Positions 43,101-54,467 of a stretch of 64,000 nucleotides of DNA are shown piece by piece. A model generated the notes under the pieces. The model saw nothing but the letters and a program-made list of their open reading frames with translations. It made no database searches and was not told the DNA's origin. The position numbers were made by a program, and so were the translations under genes. The first letter of the stretch is position 1, and the number at the start of each line of letters is the position of its first letter. Location of the stretch: positions 22,162,001-22,226,000 of the forward strand of contig OV277863.1 in NCBI GenBank assembly GCA_922989275.2. Direction: 5' to 3'. The stretch comes from Gari tellinella (lineage: Eukaryota; Mollusca; Bivalvia; Cardiida; Psammobiidae).

Positions 43101-44290
43101 TCAATTGATCAGCATGGGGAGGCTCCTAGTCCTAAGTGCTGGTTCTACGTTTCTCAAAATTTACAGTGATTTATGATGCTTTGATTTCTGTGCTTTCAAA
43201 GGATCTCCCCTTATTCAGATTTATCATAAAGTGCCAAACACCGCAGACCTTGATATCATGTTTATAAGCCCTCTGACCTGGGTCTACACTTTTTGTACAG
43301 AACATGTTTACAAATCACTATTAACGTTCTGTTAACTGAACCAATTTCCCCCTGAAACTTCATTATTTCAATCCCAGCATCCAATTAAGACATAACAAAT
43401 AACTACATCAATATATTTACTAACTACTGTTAAAACTTACGCTGGTCTGTTTCTGTTCTGTTCTGCTACAGATGCCTACCTTTTCGATATACATCTTTAA
43501 TGTTGGTCAATTAATGCAGGTGTCAACACGAGGTGTCTGCCTCACGTACAGCGTACTTTGCCGACACGCGGCGATTAGTGGTGGCACGTGGCAAGTGATT
43601 AATTGCTTTAACACCCCGCTGTTACAGATTAACGCGTTTGTTATCCGCTAAGGTATGGCACTTACTTAAATTACTCTATACTATTTTAGCCTGTTTTGAT
43701 TATCAGAAATATATTTTCAGCATTATTGTTGGTATTGTTAAATAACTGGGGAAATAAAACGTTATATACATATTTCAAATATACAAAAATGTCCACCAAA
43801 CTCTTCTAAACTCCTCTAAAACATCACTCATAAATTACGTTTACCTCCATACCATAAGCCAATAATTTCGACTTCTGATTTGAATTCAACCAACATTAGC
43901 ATTATTTTGATGATGAAAAAAAATATTTCGACAAATTGTGGATTTATAAGAGTCTTCGTGTTACGTACAGGCTACATACGAGTGCCATTATATACAGTCA
44001 ATCTTGTACCACACGAACGCTCATTAGAATATATTAATAGTAAGTATACTGGCTTTATTTAATACGACCAAAACAGGACATAGTTAGTTTCTGCAATTTT
44101 CATATACATGTACGTGCGTTCATTCATTGTGCTCTATCACTACAAGATTTACTTGTTTCTTCATACTACATGTACATGTATTTAGTTCTTTAATCCAATA
44201 CCCCATACTTTGTTTCTGTCTTTAAATATAGACCTGAAGCGCACCTTAAAGTGCATTTTTTTGCATTACTTTCAGCCTTAGTTAACACAT
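43101..44290. other. Intergenic DNA with MITE scraps
   Basis: A worn family C piece (AGCCCTCTGACCTGGGTCTA, 43268) and a worn family A piece (44190-44280) are visible. No gene recognised. Confidence 0.45.
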
Positions 44291-44547
44291 TTAACCCTAT
44301 GGACGTCACGAGTATACATGTAATTGTAATTACAAACAATGCACATGTGAAGATTACGCTTGTTCTATGCAAACAGGGAAGAACCTGGCCAGAGCAGTTG
44401 GGGCTCCTTCAGGAACCTTCTGATCAGGGTCTGCACTGTTTGTCATTTTGCAATTTATTGTTAAAATCAACAATAAATAGACAAATCGCCTATACTTAAT
44501 TGGATATGGGAATTTTCCATTAACAATTTCATGGTCGAATGAGTTAA
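44291..44547. mobile_element. Family C MITE, diverged, TTAA flanked
   Basis: TTAACCCTATGGACGTCACG to CATGGTCGAATGAGTTAA. The hairpin arms are worn (AAACAGGGAAGAACCTGG / GATCAGGGTCTGCACTGTTT). Confidence 0.65.
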
Positions 44548-44751
44548 ACTATTCTCTACTTATTTATCTGAACACATATTGCTTAAGTTGCAGGTTCGTG
44601 CCTTTATGCAAAATCGATGATGGTTCAGGATAAGGGTGCTTTTAAAAGACATTACATCAATTCAATTTTATTACTATTTCTGTAAAATTAATTAAATTAG
44701 AATCTATATCTACATATTATATGTCAAATTTATCAGATCAGGGTCTCCTCT

Positions 44752-44945
44752 GTTTCACAGTATGTTGATGAGGGAACGATCAGGAACTATACAGTATGTT
44801 GATGAAGGAACGATCAGTGTATACTCTGTTTTTACAGTATGTTGATGAGGGAACGATCAGGATCTACTCTGTTTTTACAGTATGTGAATGAGGGCACGAT
44901 CAGGGTCTACATGTACTCTGTTTTTACAGTATGTTGATTTTGGAA
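44752..44945 (+). repeat. Tandem repeat, unit about 40-60 bp, five copies
   Basis: The unit is ACAGTATGTTGATGAGGGAA, CGATCAGG and CTACTCTGTTTTT, with length variation between copies. It is probably an expanded piece of a palindromic MITE, as GATCAGGGTCTAC and CTCTGTTT also occur in family C arms. Confidence 0.7.
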
Positions 44946-44989
44946 CGAAGTTGTGCCTCATATGTAAATATAAATTACTGAAATAATAG

Positions 44990-45132
44990 GCCGAAACGAC
45001 TCAACAAATGGGCCGAGGCCGAAACGACCCACCAAATGGGCCGAAATGACCCACCCCTAAAAATAGGCCGAAACGACCCAGGCCGAAATGACCCGGGCCG
45101 AAACGACTCAGGGCCGAAACGACCCGTTACCG
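44990..45132 (+). repeat. Array of GGCCGAAACGACCC motifs
   Basis: Seven or eight spaced copies of GGCCGAAACGACC or GGCCGAAATGACC with variable spacers. The motif resembles the GGTCATTTCG motif of the arrays at 5006 and 14814 when read in inverse (GGTCRTTTCG shared). Confidence 0.7.
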
Positions 45133-45155
45133 TCCAGAGACAGTGTATACACTGT

Positions 45156-46227
45156 CAGGGTGCCCACGGACTCTGGAAAACAGGGAAAACAGGGAAAATG
45201 GTTCATAAAAATTCCCTGCAGGGAAAAATCAGGGAATTTGAAAATTTGCTAAAAATCAGGGAATTATCAGGGAATTTGGCAAAAATTGGAGAGAGAAAAT
45301 CTTGACTACTTATAGCCTCTCTTGCTGACTTTATTTAAAAGCTGTGTTTATTCATGTTAGGAACATGTAGTAATTAAGCAATTTACAATGTCTATTAAGC
45401 TTAATGTTTATCCATATCTGATGGGTTAGTTAACATTATTAATCAGTGCCTACTCTGTTAACTAGTTGAAATGATCAGCTTCTTAACTGAAGAGAAAGGA
45501 TAATGGAGTTAGTAACCATTGTCCTAGAACTCAAGTGTCAAAGTAGTCAGAGATTGTTATGCAGATGAAAAGTAAAAGTAATTGAATGTACCCTTTTCAG
45601 CCACAAAACCAAATCAGAGAATGATCAATATCAGCATCAGTAGTATAGCATATCTAAATGAAACTATATACTTGGGAAATATTTTGCCCACTTTGAGGCG
45701 ATTTTTCTACACAGAATTATGTTGGTTTTATACCTGTTTGGAATGCTGGAAACGCCCTCAGAACGCCACCAGAGACCATCTAGAAATAAAATTTTCTCGG
45801 GGGAGCATGCCCCCGAACCCCTCTAGTTACATAAATGACTACATTCACAAATATACCTGTGCTCCCCAGTCGCAAAATGCTTCCTACGGGCCTGCAACAC
45901 GTGTGATAAAATGCAATTAAGGTGCTGGATTTTTTAGACCTAGCTGTGAACACTGCTGCATGCAGTGCTTCTGTAGATGTGACATGTTACATTAGAAAAA
46001 GATAAATTTATACAAGGCATGGCAAGACTCGAAAGGTAAGAGTAAAGAATAAGTGTGACTTTATGATGTTGAAGGTATGGCTGTAAGGGGGAGGTTGGAA
46101 GCCATCTTACACAGTTGTATTTTAGCAGTGTAGGCCACGAAAAAGATCAGGGAAAACTACCTTTCAGTCAGGGAAAAATCAGGGAATTATCAGGGAATTT
46201 CAATTTTGAATTTCTGTGGGCACCCTG
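45156..46227. mobile_element. hAT-like TIR element, non-coding
   Basis: The ends CAGGGTGCCCACGGA and TCTGTGGGCACCCTG are inverted. Both sub-terminal regions contain repeats of AAATCAGGGAATTATCAGGG. ACTGT flanks both sides (45151-45155 and 46228-46232); hAT elements usually make 8-bp duplications, so this is partial support. A GC-rich remnant (GGGGGAGCATGCCCCCGAAC, 45799) is inside. No transposase frame. Confidence 0.7.
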
Positions 46228-46239
46228 ACTGTCTCTGAC

Positions 46240-46656
46240 TTGTCCAAATGGTGAAATAACCACAGAATTATACACTGACTGAATTGAAACCTCACGCTTT
46301 ATCGCAAATCTCGCGTGGCGCAAACGAGACTCACGAGACTTGATAAGAGAATGTCTATCGGTAGTAAATATGATAAATTTGTGTTTTCGAAGCATTGTTC
46401 ACAGGTTTATATTCCCGTGAATTGACAGGAATGTCCACCAAGTCGTTTAAATCCTATAAAACGTCAATAAAAACACTCGAGTGGGTAAATTTTCACCATA
46501 GAAATGGTGGACAACAATGGCAAAAAGTGAAGATGTTGTCACGTGACACATAATCTCGCAAAATTCAACCGCCGCGAGAGCTCAGATGCTCGCCTTTTCA
46601 ACTTTGCTGAGTTGCTATTCCGTCTTGTATAATTCCGTGAAATAACCAATACAGAG
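46240..46656 (+). promoter_or_regulatory. Candidate ANAPC13 promoter and 5' UTR exon
   Basis: This stretch is richer in CpG and has ATCTCGCGTGG, GTCACGTGAC (an E-box palindrome, about 46541) and CCGCCGCGAGAGC. A plausible splice donor ACAGAG/GTGAAT is at 46656/46657, which would feed the acceptor before the ANAPC13 start. No transcript evidence; this is inference from position and composition. Confidence 0.3.
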
Positions 46657-46659
46657 GTG

Positions 46660-47098
46660 AATGCAAAAGCCTAATGCAGGCTTAAATTAAGCAGAATGCT
46701 CCTTGATTTAAGGAGAATTCTGCTTTACTTTCAGCCTGCTTTTAGCACCCATGATATTTCTTTGACCTGTACCCCACATGATATAGCCTGTTTCTAGTTT
46801 TGAAAAGAGGTGACCACTTATAAACAAGTTAGTTTAGTTTAAACATATTTTATTTCCATATACATAACAACAAGTTAAAGCAGGTTAAAAGTAAATCAGA
46901 TTAAGGCACATATTGCTTTACTTTCAGCCTGCTTTAAGCTTCTATCGGATAAGATATATGAAATATTTGTGGTATATTCATAGGATAAAAGAAATATTTG
47001 TGGTACATGTTCATGACTGTATGAAGTGCATGGGTATATTTTCTTCCTTGGAGGAATTTACAGCTTAAAAAGGTGTATATATGGGGTAATGGATTAAT
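46660..47098. mobile_element. Two family A MITE copies in the ANAPC13 5' intron
   Basis: A hairpin at 46675-46745 with TGCTCCTTGATTTAAGGAGA as the loop is followed by a longer worn copy from 46773 to 47096, which ends TATGGGGTAATGGATTAA. The second has an extra AT-rich insertion at 46823-46875 and a short internal duplication (GAAATATTTGTGGTA twice). Confidence 0.6.
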
Positions 47099-47159
47099 AT
47101 TGAAAACAGGGATATACGGTATGTCTACATATTGCTAATTTAACATTGCTCTAACAGGA

Positions 47160-47387
47160 ATGGACAGTGAAGTGATCAGAGACGGAAGGCTGATGGATCT
47201 TGTTGATGAGAACTGGCGTGAGGCCAAACTACCTGAGGAGGACATTGATGTGCCACAGATGGCCCTGCCAGAGATTGAACCAGAAAATGGACCAACAACA
47301 GAGACGCTGCAAGAACAAGAGGAGAAATGGACTGATCTGGCCTTGTCTGCATTACATGAACAGCCGCCAGCTACAAATTCATCTTGA
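47160..47387 (+). CDS. ANAPC13: Anaphase-promoting complex subunit 13
   Basis: The 75-residue product starts MDSEVIRDGRLMDLVDENWR and includes KLPEEDIDVP and EEKWTDLALSALHE. This matches the human ANAPC13 plan (74 residues): MDSEV..DGR, a KLP..D motif, a Pro/Glu-rich middle, then EQE.KWTDLAL..LHE. APC13 is a small structural subunit that stabilises TPR subunits in the APC/C ubiquitin ligase, acting in the nucleus at mitosis. The ATG lies two bases after a splice acceptor (CTCTAACAG/GA), so the first exon is non-coding and the coding sequence is in one exon. The stop is TGA at 47385-47387. It runs divergently from ETHE1. Confidence 0.93.
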   Translation: MDSEVIRDGRLMDLVDENWREAKLPEEDIDVPQMALPEIEPENGPTTETLQEQEEKWTDLALSALHEQPPATNSS

Positions 47388-47458
47388 TACAGTATTTGTC
47401 ATAGACATCGGGCAAGCTCTATTGGTAGATCCAAGGCTAGTGTCAGTTGCATAGATCG

Positions 47459-47567
47459 AGATTATAAAGCTTTTGAGCTGAGTCTGAGTTTGTTCTCAAT
47501 CATTTGATTGGTCAGATTTGAGCCTAGGCTTGAGAACGACTTTAGACTCAGCTCAAAAGCTTTATAA
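47459..47567. repeat. Inverted repeat, ATAAAGCTTTTGAGCTGAGT arms
   Basis: Arms of about 20 bp pair with ACTCAGCTCAAAAGCTTTAT, enclosing further inverted sequence (TTCTCAA..TTGAGAAC). It belongs to the same family as 18458-18592. It lies 70 bp after the ANAPC13 stop, possibly in its 3' UTR. Confidence 0.75.
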
Positions 47568-47579
47568 CCTTGGGGCCAG

Positions 47580-47821
47580 GGGCCCGTTTCATAAAACTTC
47601 GTACGACTAAAACGATCGTAAGTCTAAACTTTAAAATACATTTATTTTCTTATTTCTCCATCTAATCCTGTCTTGTGACATCCTTTTGGAATCGTCTTTT
47701 CAAGACGATTCCAAAAAAATGTCACAATACAGGATTAGATGGAGAAATAAATAATAATTGAGACTTTTATAATCTGACTTACGACAACTTTTGTCGTACG
47801 AAGTTTTATGAAACGGGCCCC
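47580..47821. mobile_element. Family E MITE, intact
   Basis: GGGCCCGTTTCATAAAACTT to AAGTTTTATGAAACGGGCCC. Central palindrome TCCATCTAATCCTGTCTTGT..GGAATCGTC with the inverse. It directly abuts the family D copy that follows. Confidence 0.75.
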
Positions 47822-47982
47822 AGGGCTCTAAATTAGTAAGATGTTCAAATGCTAAAAACTTTATTTCTCCACCAAATCCTATGTTATGACTTACTAATCA
47901 TTAGAGTCTTGTCATAATATAGAGTTTGTTGGAGAAAATATTGGAAATGTTTAGTTTACCCACTCTTATCTGGGTCTCTGGT
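47820..47982. mobile_element. Family D MITE, diverged
   Basis: CAGGGCTCTAAATT to TTATCTGGGTCTCTG. The palindrome is worn (CCTATGTTATGACTTACTAA). The loop has lost GAATCGTCTC. Confidence 0.55.
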
Positions 47983-48296
47983 TAAATTGCCTACCTGCAG
48001 TGATTATCAGAGAGGAACTGGGATACTTGTTGGCATTGAACAATTGGGGATTAAAAGTTGGTACATTATGACAAGCAAACACTATTTTTTTGTTGTTCCT
48101 GAGCAGGATTTACCTCCAATTCAAGCCATGTAATGATGCTGGTCAGCATTGGCTCAGTATTGTGGAGATCCTTAGAGTGCTTACAGTGACCACATGTTAC
48201 CATCTACAGTGCAGATGACATGATCCTTTCCTGTTTAAATGCAAATGAAATGCATTGCAATGATATGAGGACAATGACAACTCTTTGACAATTATG

Positions 48297-48376
48297 ACCA
48301 TTTGGTTTAATTAAACAGTTTGGAGCCTGATCTGATGCCGGGTGACCCAGCGTTGGATCAGGGTCCAAACTGTATG
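48297..48376. mobile_element. Family B palindrome
   Basis: AAACAGTTTGGAGCCTGATC and GATCAGGGTCCAAACTGTAT arms around GATGCCGGGTGACCCAGCGTT. Confidence 0.6.
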
Positions 48377-48441
48377 CACTGGAAATAATAGTTTAATTTA
48401 GTGTAAACGCCACTCTTCACCACTGTAAATAGTAAAATGAA

Positions 48442-48680
48442 TTAACACATTGAACCCTAGTGTCTAGTATACTGATCAGTTACAAATAATGTGCATGTAA
48501 AGAGTACACTTTATCTAGGCAAATATACAGTGTAGACTCAGACCAAAGGAGCCCTCTGATCAGAGTCTACACTATTTTTCATTTTGCCATATTTTTGTAA
48601 GAAATGACACCAAATAGTCAGTAATGGACTAGACTTAATTGGGCACTTGATTTTTCTATTTGAAGTTTTAGGGTTCTATG
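48442..48680. mobile_element. Family C MITE, diverged
   Basis: TTAACACATTGAACCCTAGT left end; hairpin AGTGTAGACTCAGACCAAAG / GATCAGAGTCTACACTATTT. The right end TTTTAGGGTTCTATG has lost TTAA. Confidence 0.6.
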
Positions 48681-48849
48681 ACTTACTTCAAACCTTTTTG
48701 AGTGGCCTCTGTACACAAGTGTAACGTCACAGTTTACCTCATGTTATGTGATAACTCATAGAAGACATAATACAGATGATTGCTTAATGCAGGATGAAAT
48801 AATGCAGTAAGCTCCTAAAGGAGCATTCTTTACAACCTGCATTAGCAGC

Positions 48850-49086
48850 CCTAGTGACGAGCATACAGTCATAAAGTTACGAACACTGTACATGTACCTC
48901 AAAGAGTACAGTTGTCATATTCAAACAGTGTAGACCCTGATCAGAGGGCCCCTAAAGGAGCCCTCTGACCAGGGTCTGCACTGTTTGCTATTTTGCAGTA
49001 TATTGCAGAAATAGACCCCCAAATAGTCATAAATAGACTAGACTTAACTGGAATTGTCAATTAAAAGTTCCAGGGATGAATAGATT
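48850..49086. mobile_element. Family C MITE
   Basis: CCCTAGTGACGAGCATACAG, hairpin AAACAGTGTAGACCCTGATC / GACCAGGGTCTGCACTGTTT around GAGGGCCCCTAAAGGAGCCCTC, right end CCAGGGATGAATAGATTAAG. No TTAA on the left. Confidence 0.6.
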
Positions 49087-49397
49087 AAGCAGTCACCTGA
49101 TTGTCTTTAATTGATTATTTTACAAGAGCTTACAATACATGTGAATCATTACTGACTTTGAAATGAAAATTTGCATATTAGTAAGATTGCTGCTATGTAA
49201 TGCAATAATAAATTTATTGATGGAATCCATTACAAGTTTCTCTTCTTATTTATTATACTATTGAATTTGTAAGTAATGTAGTATATATATCTGCAATATA
49301 AATCTACCAACAGTTGTGATTTTTATGGAAAACATAAGTCAAACTTGTGTTACAGGGGAAAAGATGTTTTTCTTTCCCAGATAAATGCATGTGTTTT

Positions 49398-50930
49398 TAG
49401 CTCACCTGAGCCAAAGGCTCAAGGTGAGCTATTGTGACCGCTCACCGTCCGTAGTACGTCTGTCCGTTCACATTTACTTCAAACGAAAGAGAAAAAGCAA
49501 AAACTCAGCTTGAAAAAGCAAAAAAGCAAGAAACTTTAAAAAATCTTCTTGCCCAAAACTACTAGGCCCTAAGCTTTGATATTTTTACAGTAGAATCTCC
49601 TGGTCGATCCCTCTATAGTTTGTTAAAATGAAATCCCTAGGGTCACACTTGACGCCACCCTGCGCAGTTTAAGTGCTGCTCTAGGCAGGTTTCACAGTAT
49701 TTTTGATGAAGCAGAACTGTATTTTACCTGAGTTACTCTTAATATACTAAGGGCAAATAGCCAATATTTGCAAACATTTTGGATCCAGATCAGATGCAAC
49801 ATAATCATAATGCTACATCTAATCTGGATCCAGCCTATTTGCCACTCATTTACCAACTTAACATTTTCTAAATTGTTTTTTTGTACACTTTTCACATACA
49901 GTAGGTTTTAAGCAGACATCATTTCAGTCTGGTAAGGTTAAGCCCCAGAGCTCTACCCACTGAGGTCAAATATTATGCAACAGTTTGGGAGTATCACAGA
50001 ACTGGTCATGATCAGCTGAACATGTTGTCTGCTATAGTTTAGATATGGTTCAGTCTGCTTCATACTTAGAGAAACAGGATCTGGAAGTGATCCACTGACA
50101 GTTATGTAATTATGTCTTATGCCATATTTATACATATGTTTAATATTGGTTTTGTCAGAGTTATCTGTATGTCTTGTCATTTTTGCTTGTCCAGGATTCA
50201 ACCCTTTCCCCCCATATACTGACATTTGTTAACCCATTACCCCATAAATGTGCATTTTAGGCCTTTGATTTATTCCTCTACTTAAGAAAATAATTCCACT
50301 TTAAACAGTCATGAAAATGTAAGATGCAAAAGTAAAGCAAAGTGTGCATTAAGACACATTCTGCTTTACTTTCAACCTGCTTTAGGTGGCCACCTATTTT
50401 CAAAACTAGTTCTAAACATGCTATGGGGTAATGGGTAAAATGAAATTGCCTATTTGGAAAGAGCCTGATGAGAGGAAGTGCCATTTGCAAAGGCCATAAC
50501 TCTGACATCATTGTTTTTTGAGTTATTTCCCTTTGTGATATTTTCTTGTCAAGAAGACAACTTCAGTTCTACTGATGCTATTGTAATGAAATTTTATGTA
50601 TGGAAAGAAACTGATGAGAGAAAATGCCATGCACAAGGGCAGCAATATTTAGTTTTTCCCCTTTGTCATATTTTATTGTCAGGAAAATAATTCCAGTTCT
50701 GCTGACGCTAGTGAAATAATTATCATTTATTGGAAATGGAAATAGCTTGATAAGAGGATGTGTCATGGATAAGGGTCATAAGCTTGGCAACAAAATTCAC
50801 TTTTGTCATGTTTTCTTGTCTGGAAGATAACTCCATTTATAGTTCTATTAAAATGTTGTCTTGCCCAGTCAACTTAGGTACAAACTTCAATGTCCTCAGG
50901 TGAGCGAATTTAGGGCCATGGCCCTCTTGT
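49398..50930 (-). mobile_element. Helentron/pearl-like element, minus strand, with MITE insertions
   Basis: The hairpin end TAGCTCACCTGAGCC/GGCTCAAGGTGAGCTA is at 49398-49430, beside a GTCCGTAGTACGTCTGTCCG microsatellite remnant. The other end GGGCCATGGCCCTCTTGT is at 50913-50930. Inside are a family B palindrome (49765-49843), a family A MITE (50229-50437) and three tandem units of about 130 bp (50459-50900) with GATGAGAGGAAGTGCCAT and CCCTTTGTCATATTTT. The two MITEs entered after or with the element. Confidence 0.65.
50229..50437. mobile_element. Family A MITE inside a Helentron/pearl-like element
   Basis: TTAACCCATTACCCCATAAA to CTATGGGGTAATGGGTAA. The left hairpin arm is shortened (CAAAAGTAAAGCAAAGTGTG). 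Confidence 0.68.
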
Positions 50931-51018
50931 TATACAATTATGTCCACTGTAAACATATATATCTTAAAATAGACTAGGTTATTTTAAGAGATCTATGACT
51001 GTAAACAGTCTGTAGCTA

Positions 51019-51192
51019 AGGCTCCAGATAAGAGAGAGTAAACTGAACAAATCAAACATTTTCTCACTCATTTCAGCACCAAACCTATGGTGTTACTAAT
51101 TAGAATCGTCTCAAAAAGACGATTCTAATGAGTAATAAATGCAGAATTAAATGTTTTAGTTTTTGAAATACTCCCCCTTATCTGGAACTCTG
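51019..51192. mobile_element. Family D MITE, partly eroded
   Basis: GGCTCCAGATAAGAGAG to CCTTATCTGGAACTCTG. Palindrome TAGAATCGTCTCAAAAAGAC with inverse; a deletion shortens one arm. Confidence 0.62.
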
Positions 51193-51450
51193 TAGCAATG
51201 TCAGATGGCCAGTTACCTTGAATGAAGTCTGATCACGCCTCAAACCACCAAGAATTTTATGACTCCTCCATATTTTCAAGAGTATGTCATTTTCTACATT
51301 TTGTTGCATTGTGTTTGTTTCATTTTGTTTAGACAGTAAAGAATATCATCTTCCCTCCTTTAGCCTGATTTCAGTGTATAGACAGACAGCTGCCTAAAGC
51401 AGATTTAGAGTAAAGCAATATGGAGATTTCTGCTTGACATTCTGCCTGCT

Positions 51451-51942
51451 TTAACCCATTACCCAATAGCCTTTTTCTAGTTTTGAAAACAGATGACCAC
51501 TTAAAGCAGGTTGAAAGTAAAGCAGAATGCATTTGCATTACTTTCAGACAGCTTTAAGCTACCATTTGCTAGGATATAGAAAGTATTTATTTTGGTTTAT
51601 GTTATGACTGATTCAATTGGAACTACAATGTTTTTTATTCAGTGGAGGAATAAATCAAATTCGCTTTAACTCTTTGAACCCTAGTCCCGCATATAGGCGT
51701 GCTTTTCAAACAGTGTACATGTGAATAGTACACTTGTCATATGCAAACAGTGAAGACCCAGATCAGAGGGCTCCGAAAGGAGCCCTCTGATCAGGGTCTT
51801 CATTGTTTGTCACAATGCCAAACATTGACTAAAACAACCCTTAAAAGTCAGAAATGGACTAGACTAAAATGGAAACTGGAATTGTCCATTTAAAGTATCA
51901 GGGAGGAAAGAGTTAAGAGGCTTCTATGGGGGAAAGGGTTAA
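51451..51942. mobile_element. Family A MITE containing a family C MITE
   Basis: TTAACCCATTACCCAATAGC on the left and CTATGGGGGAAAGGGTTAA on the right. The arm GGAATAAATCAAATTCGCT breaks at TTAA (51666) and resumes after TTAA (51913) with GAGGCTTCTATGGGGG. Uninterrupted copies read straight through this point. Confidence 0.8.
51666..51916. mobile_element. Family C MITE inserted at TTAA of a family A MITE
   Basis: TTAACTCTTTGAACCCTAGT to CAGGGAGGAAAGAGTTAA with a near-perfect hairpin at 51744-51809. It is close in sequence to the copy at 32127-32377. The nesting gives direct evidence for the TTAA target duplication. Confidence 0.85.
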
Positions 51943-51973
51943 GTGCCATCTGTCAGGATGACTCTTAAATTAA

Positions 51974-52204
51974 CTGATAGAACCCTAGGGATGGGTATAA
52001 GTGTTACTCACAAACAGTTTACTGATGAAATGTACACTTGTCCTATGCAAACAGTGTAGACTCAAGGAGCCCTCTGACCAGGGTCTGCACTGTTTTGTTA
52101 TATTTTGCACTACATTGTAAAACTCCAACCTAAATTTTCAAAATTGAATAGACTTTAATGAGAACCTGAATTGTCCATTTGAAGTTTTAGGGTTGAATCA
52201 TAGA
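51974..52204. mobile_element. Family C MITE, one hairpin arm shortened
   Basis: TTAACTGATAGAACCCTAGG left end; AAACAGTGTAGACTCAAGGA / GACCAGGGTCTGCACTGTTT; right end GAAGTTTTAGGGTTGAAT without TTAA. Confidence 0.6.
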
Positions 52205-52341
52205 GTTACTTGTCAGGACATTGTTTGTATGAAATGCAAAGTTAGCAGAGGAGAACATAGCCTTAGGCATAGCTTACATTAAACCCTTGTTATGCTGAAA
52301 AAGTCAATTACGTTTTAAACATGTCTAAATAATGCTGTTTT

Positions 52342-53520
52342 TAGCTCACCTGAGCACAAAGTGCTCAAGGTGAGCTATTTTGATCGGTCGGTGTCGGTGT
52401 TGGTGTCGTCCGTTCACAATTTTTTTCAAACAACTACTTCTCTGAAAACAATGGCCCAATTTTAACCAAACTTTCTCAAATACATACTGTAGTTGTGAGC
52501 TTTAAAAATTGTTAAAAAAAAGTGGGTGGGGCAATCGGTCTTGTTGCCATGGCAACCATGCACAATATTTAAAAAAAATCTTCTTCTCAAGTACGACTGG
52601 TCCGATTTCAATTTGGTTTTCACCAATATGTTTCTCAATTAATATACTTTCAAAATTGTTCAAAGAATTTTGATCCGTCAAAAAACATGGCCGCCAGAGG
52701 GCGTGGTCAATTTCCGTACTTACATCATCAGTTTTACATAGACTTATATAGGAAAACCTTTAAAAATCTTCTTCTCTTAAACAGTAAGGCCCAGACCTTT
52801 CATATTTGGCATCTATCTTTGCCTTATGGTCCTCTACCAAAATTGTTCAAATCATGACCCCTGTGTCAAAAATGGACCTGCCCCAGGGCTTATCAATTTT
52901 ACATAGACTTATATAGGAAAACCTTTAAAAATCTTCTTCTCTGAAACCATAAGGTCCAGACCTTTTATATTTGGCATCTAGCTTTGCCTTACTGTCCTCT
53001 ACCAAAATTGTTCAAATCGTGACCCCTGTGTCCAAAATGGACCCGCCCTAGGGCTTATCAGTTTTACATAGACTTATATAGGAAAACCTTTAAAAATCTT
53101 CTTCTCTGAAACCGTAAGCCCCAGACCTTTTATATTTGGCATCTAGCTTTGCCTTGTGGTCGTCTACCAAAAGTGTTCAAATCATGTCCCCATGGTAAAA
53201 AATGGCCCTGCCCCGGGGCTTATCAGTTTTACATAGACTTATAATGGATTTTTTTTAAAAAACAATTGCTTCTCTGAAACGATTGTCTGAATTCAATAAT
53301 ATTTTGAATGAATATTGTTTAAGTGACCCTTTATTAGCAATATTTATATCATTGCCATATTTTCCCCTTTTGTTCAAATAGTAATAATGACAAACAGATT
53401 CCGAATTACTTCTTCATGCAACAGTCCACATACATGCAATGACAAACTTCGTTTTGCATTGAGTAATATATAACACAATATTCCTCAGGTGAGCGATTTA
53501 GGGCCGCATGCGGCTCTTGT
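52342..53520 (-). mobile_element. Helentron/pearl-like element, complete, minus strand
   Basis: Right end (on its own strand) is the hairpin TAGCTCACCTGAGCAC/GTGCTCAAGGTGAGCTA at 52342-52378, next to GGTCGGTGTCGGTGTTGGTG. Three or four core units of about 150 bp contain TTATCAGTTTTACATAGACT and GGTCCAGACCTTTTATATTT. The left end CGATTTAGGGCCGCATGCGG / CTCTTGT closes at 53520. It is the same subfamily as the 38.2 kb element. Confidence 0.75.
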
Positions 53521-53982
53521 CTATATTTCAAAATTACTTAAATCCCTATTGCAACAGTAGATCTAGTACAATACACAGATGAGCGAGTTATTCACCATCT
53601 CATCTGGATCCAAACTGTTTGAAAAAGTCAATGTTACAATAGTTTATGCTGATAGTATGAGAAGGGTTCTTCTGTTGTTGTATCCCATATCAAACCTTTC
53701 AGCTATAAGTGACTAAGACTAGATCCCATTCGCAAAGGCCTATACCAGGGCTACTTGTAGTAAGGGAGACAATCTTCAATGAGCACAACGATTATTATTA
53801 AGGATTATCTCCCTACACAGCAGACACTTTTAGATGTTGATTGTGTATATATAGTGAGCTTTTTATAGTGTTTGTCACCGCACTTCGTTGTAAAACTTTT
53901 CTTTAAAAAACTTCATTGAAACTAAATGTACATATAGGATTGTACATTGGAGTGTACTCTAATATAGATCATCCGTTTAAAA

Positions 53983-54398
53983 TTGTGGTTGCCATAGCAA
54001 CCAATTAAAACAATCTTCTTGGCACCCCTAAAAACCGCAAAAAAAAAAAACCAACAACAAAAAAACCCTGGTCTGAATGAAAAATATTTTACCAAAGTTA
54101 TCTTCTTTCAGATTTCAACAAAAAATAATTTTCCTCGCCTATAAAAACATTGCCACCAGCAGTTGGACAAGTTTTCCTTATATGACGTACTAACCACTGA
54201 CCCGATTTGAAATAAATGATTTTACACAAATGTTTTATGGCTGCAAGTGGATGGGGCAGACTTTCATATATAAAGAATGATCCTTGAAAAATCTTGACTT
54301 CAATCACTGGCCCAAATTTATATGTCAGCTTAAACATAATAACACGCACATGTATGTGCTGCGAGGTGAGCGATTTAGGGCCACCATGGTCCTCTTGT
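53983..54398 (-). mobile_element. Helentron/pearl-like element, 3'-truncated
   Basis: The 5' end GCGATTTAGGGCCACCATGG with TCCTCTTGT is at 54370-54398. The body is worn and the hairpin end is absent. GTTGCCATAGCAACC at 53989 is shared with other copies. Confidence 0.55.
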
Positions 54399-54467
54399 TT
54401 ATTTTCAAATACATACAGTTAATTATAGCATCATCCTTGTGATTATGTCCAACTTTTTGCAACTGAT

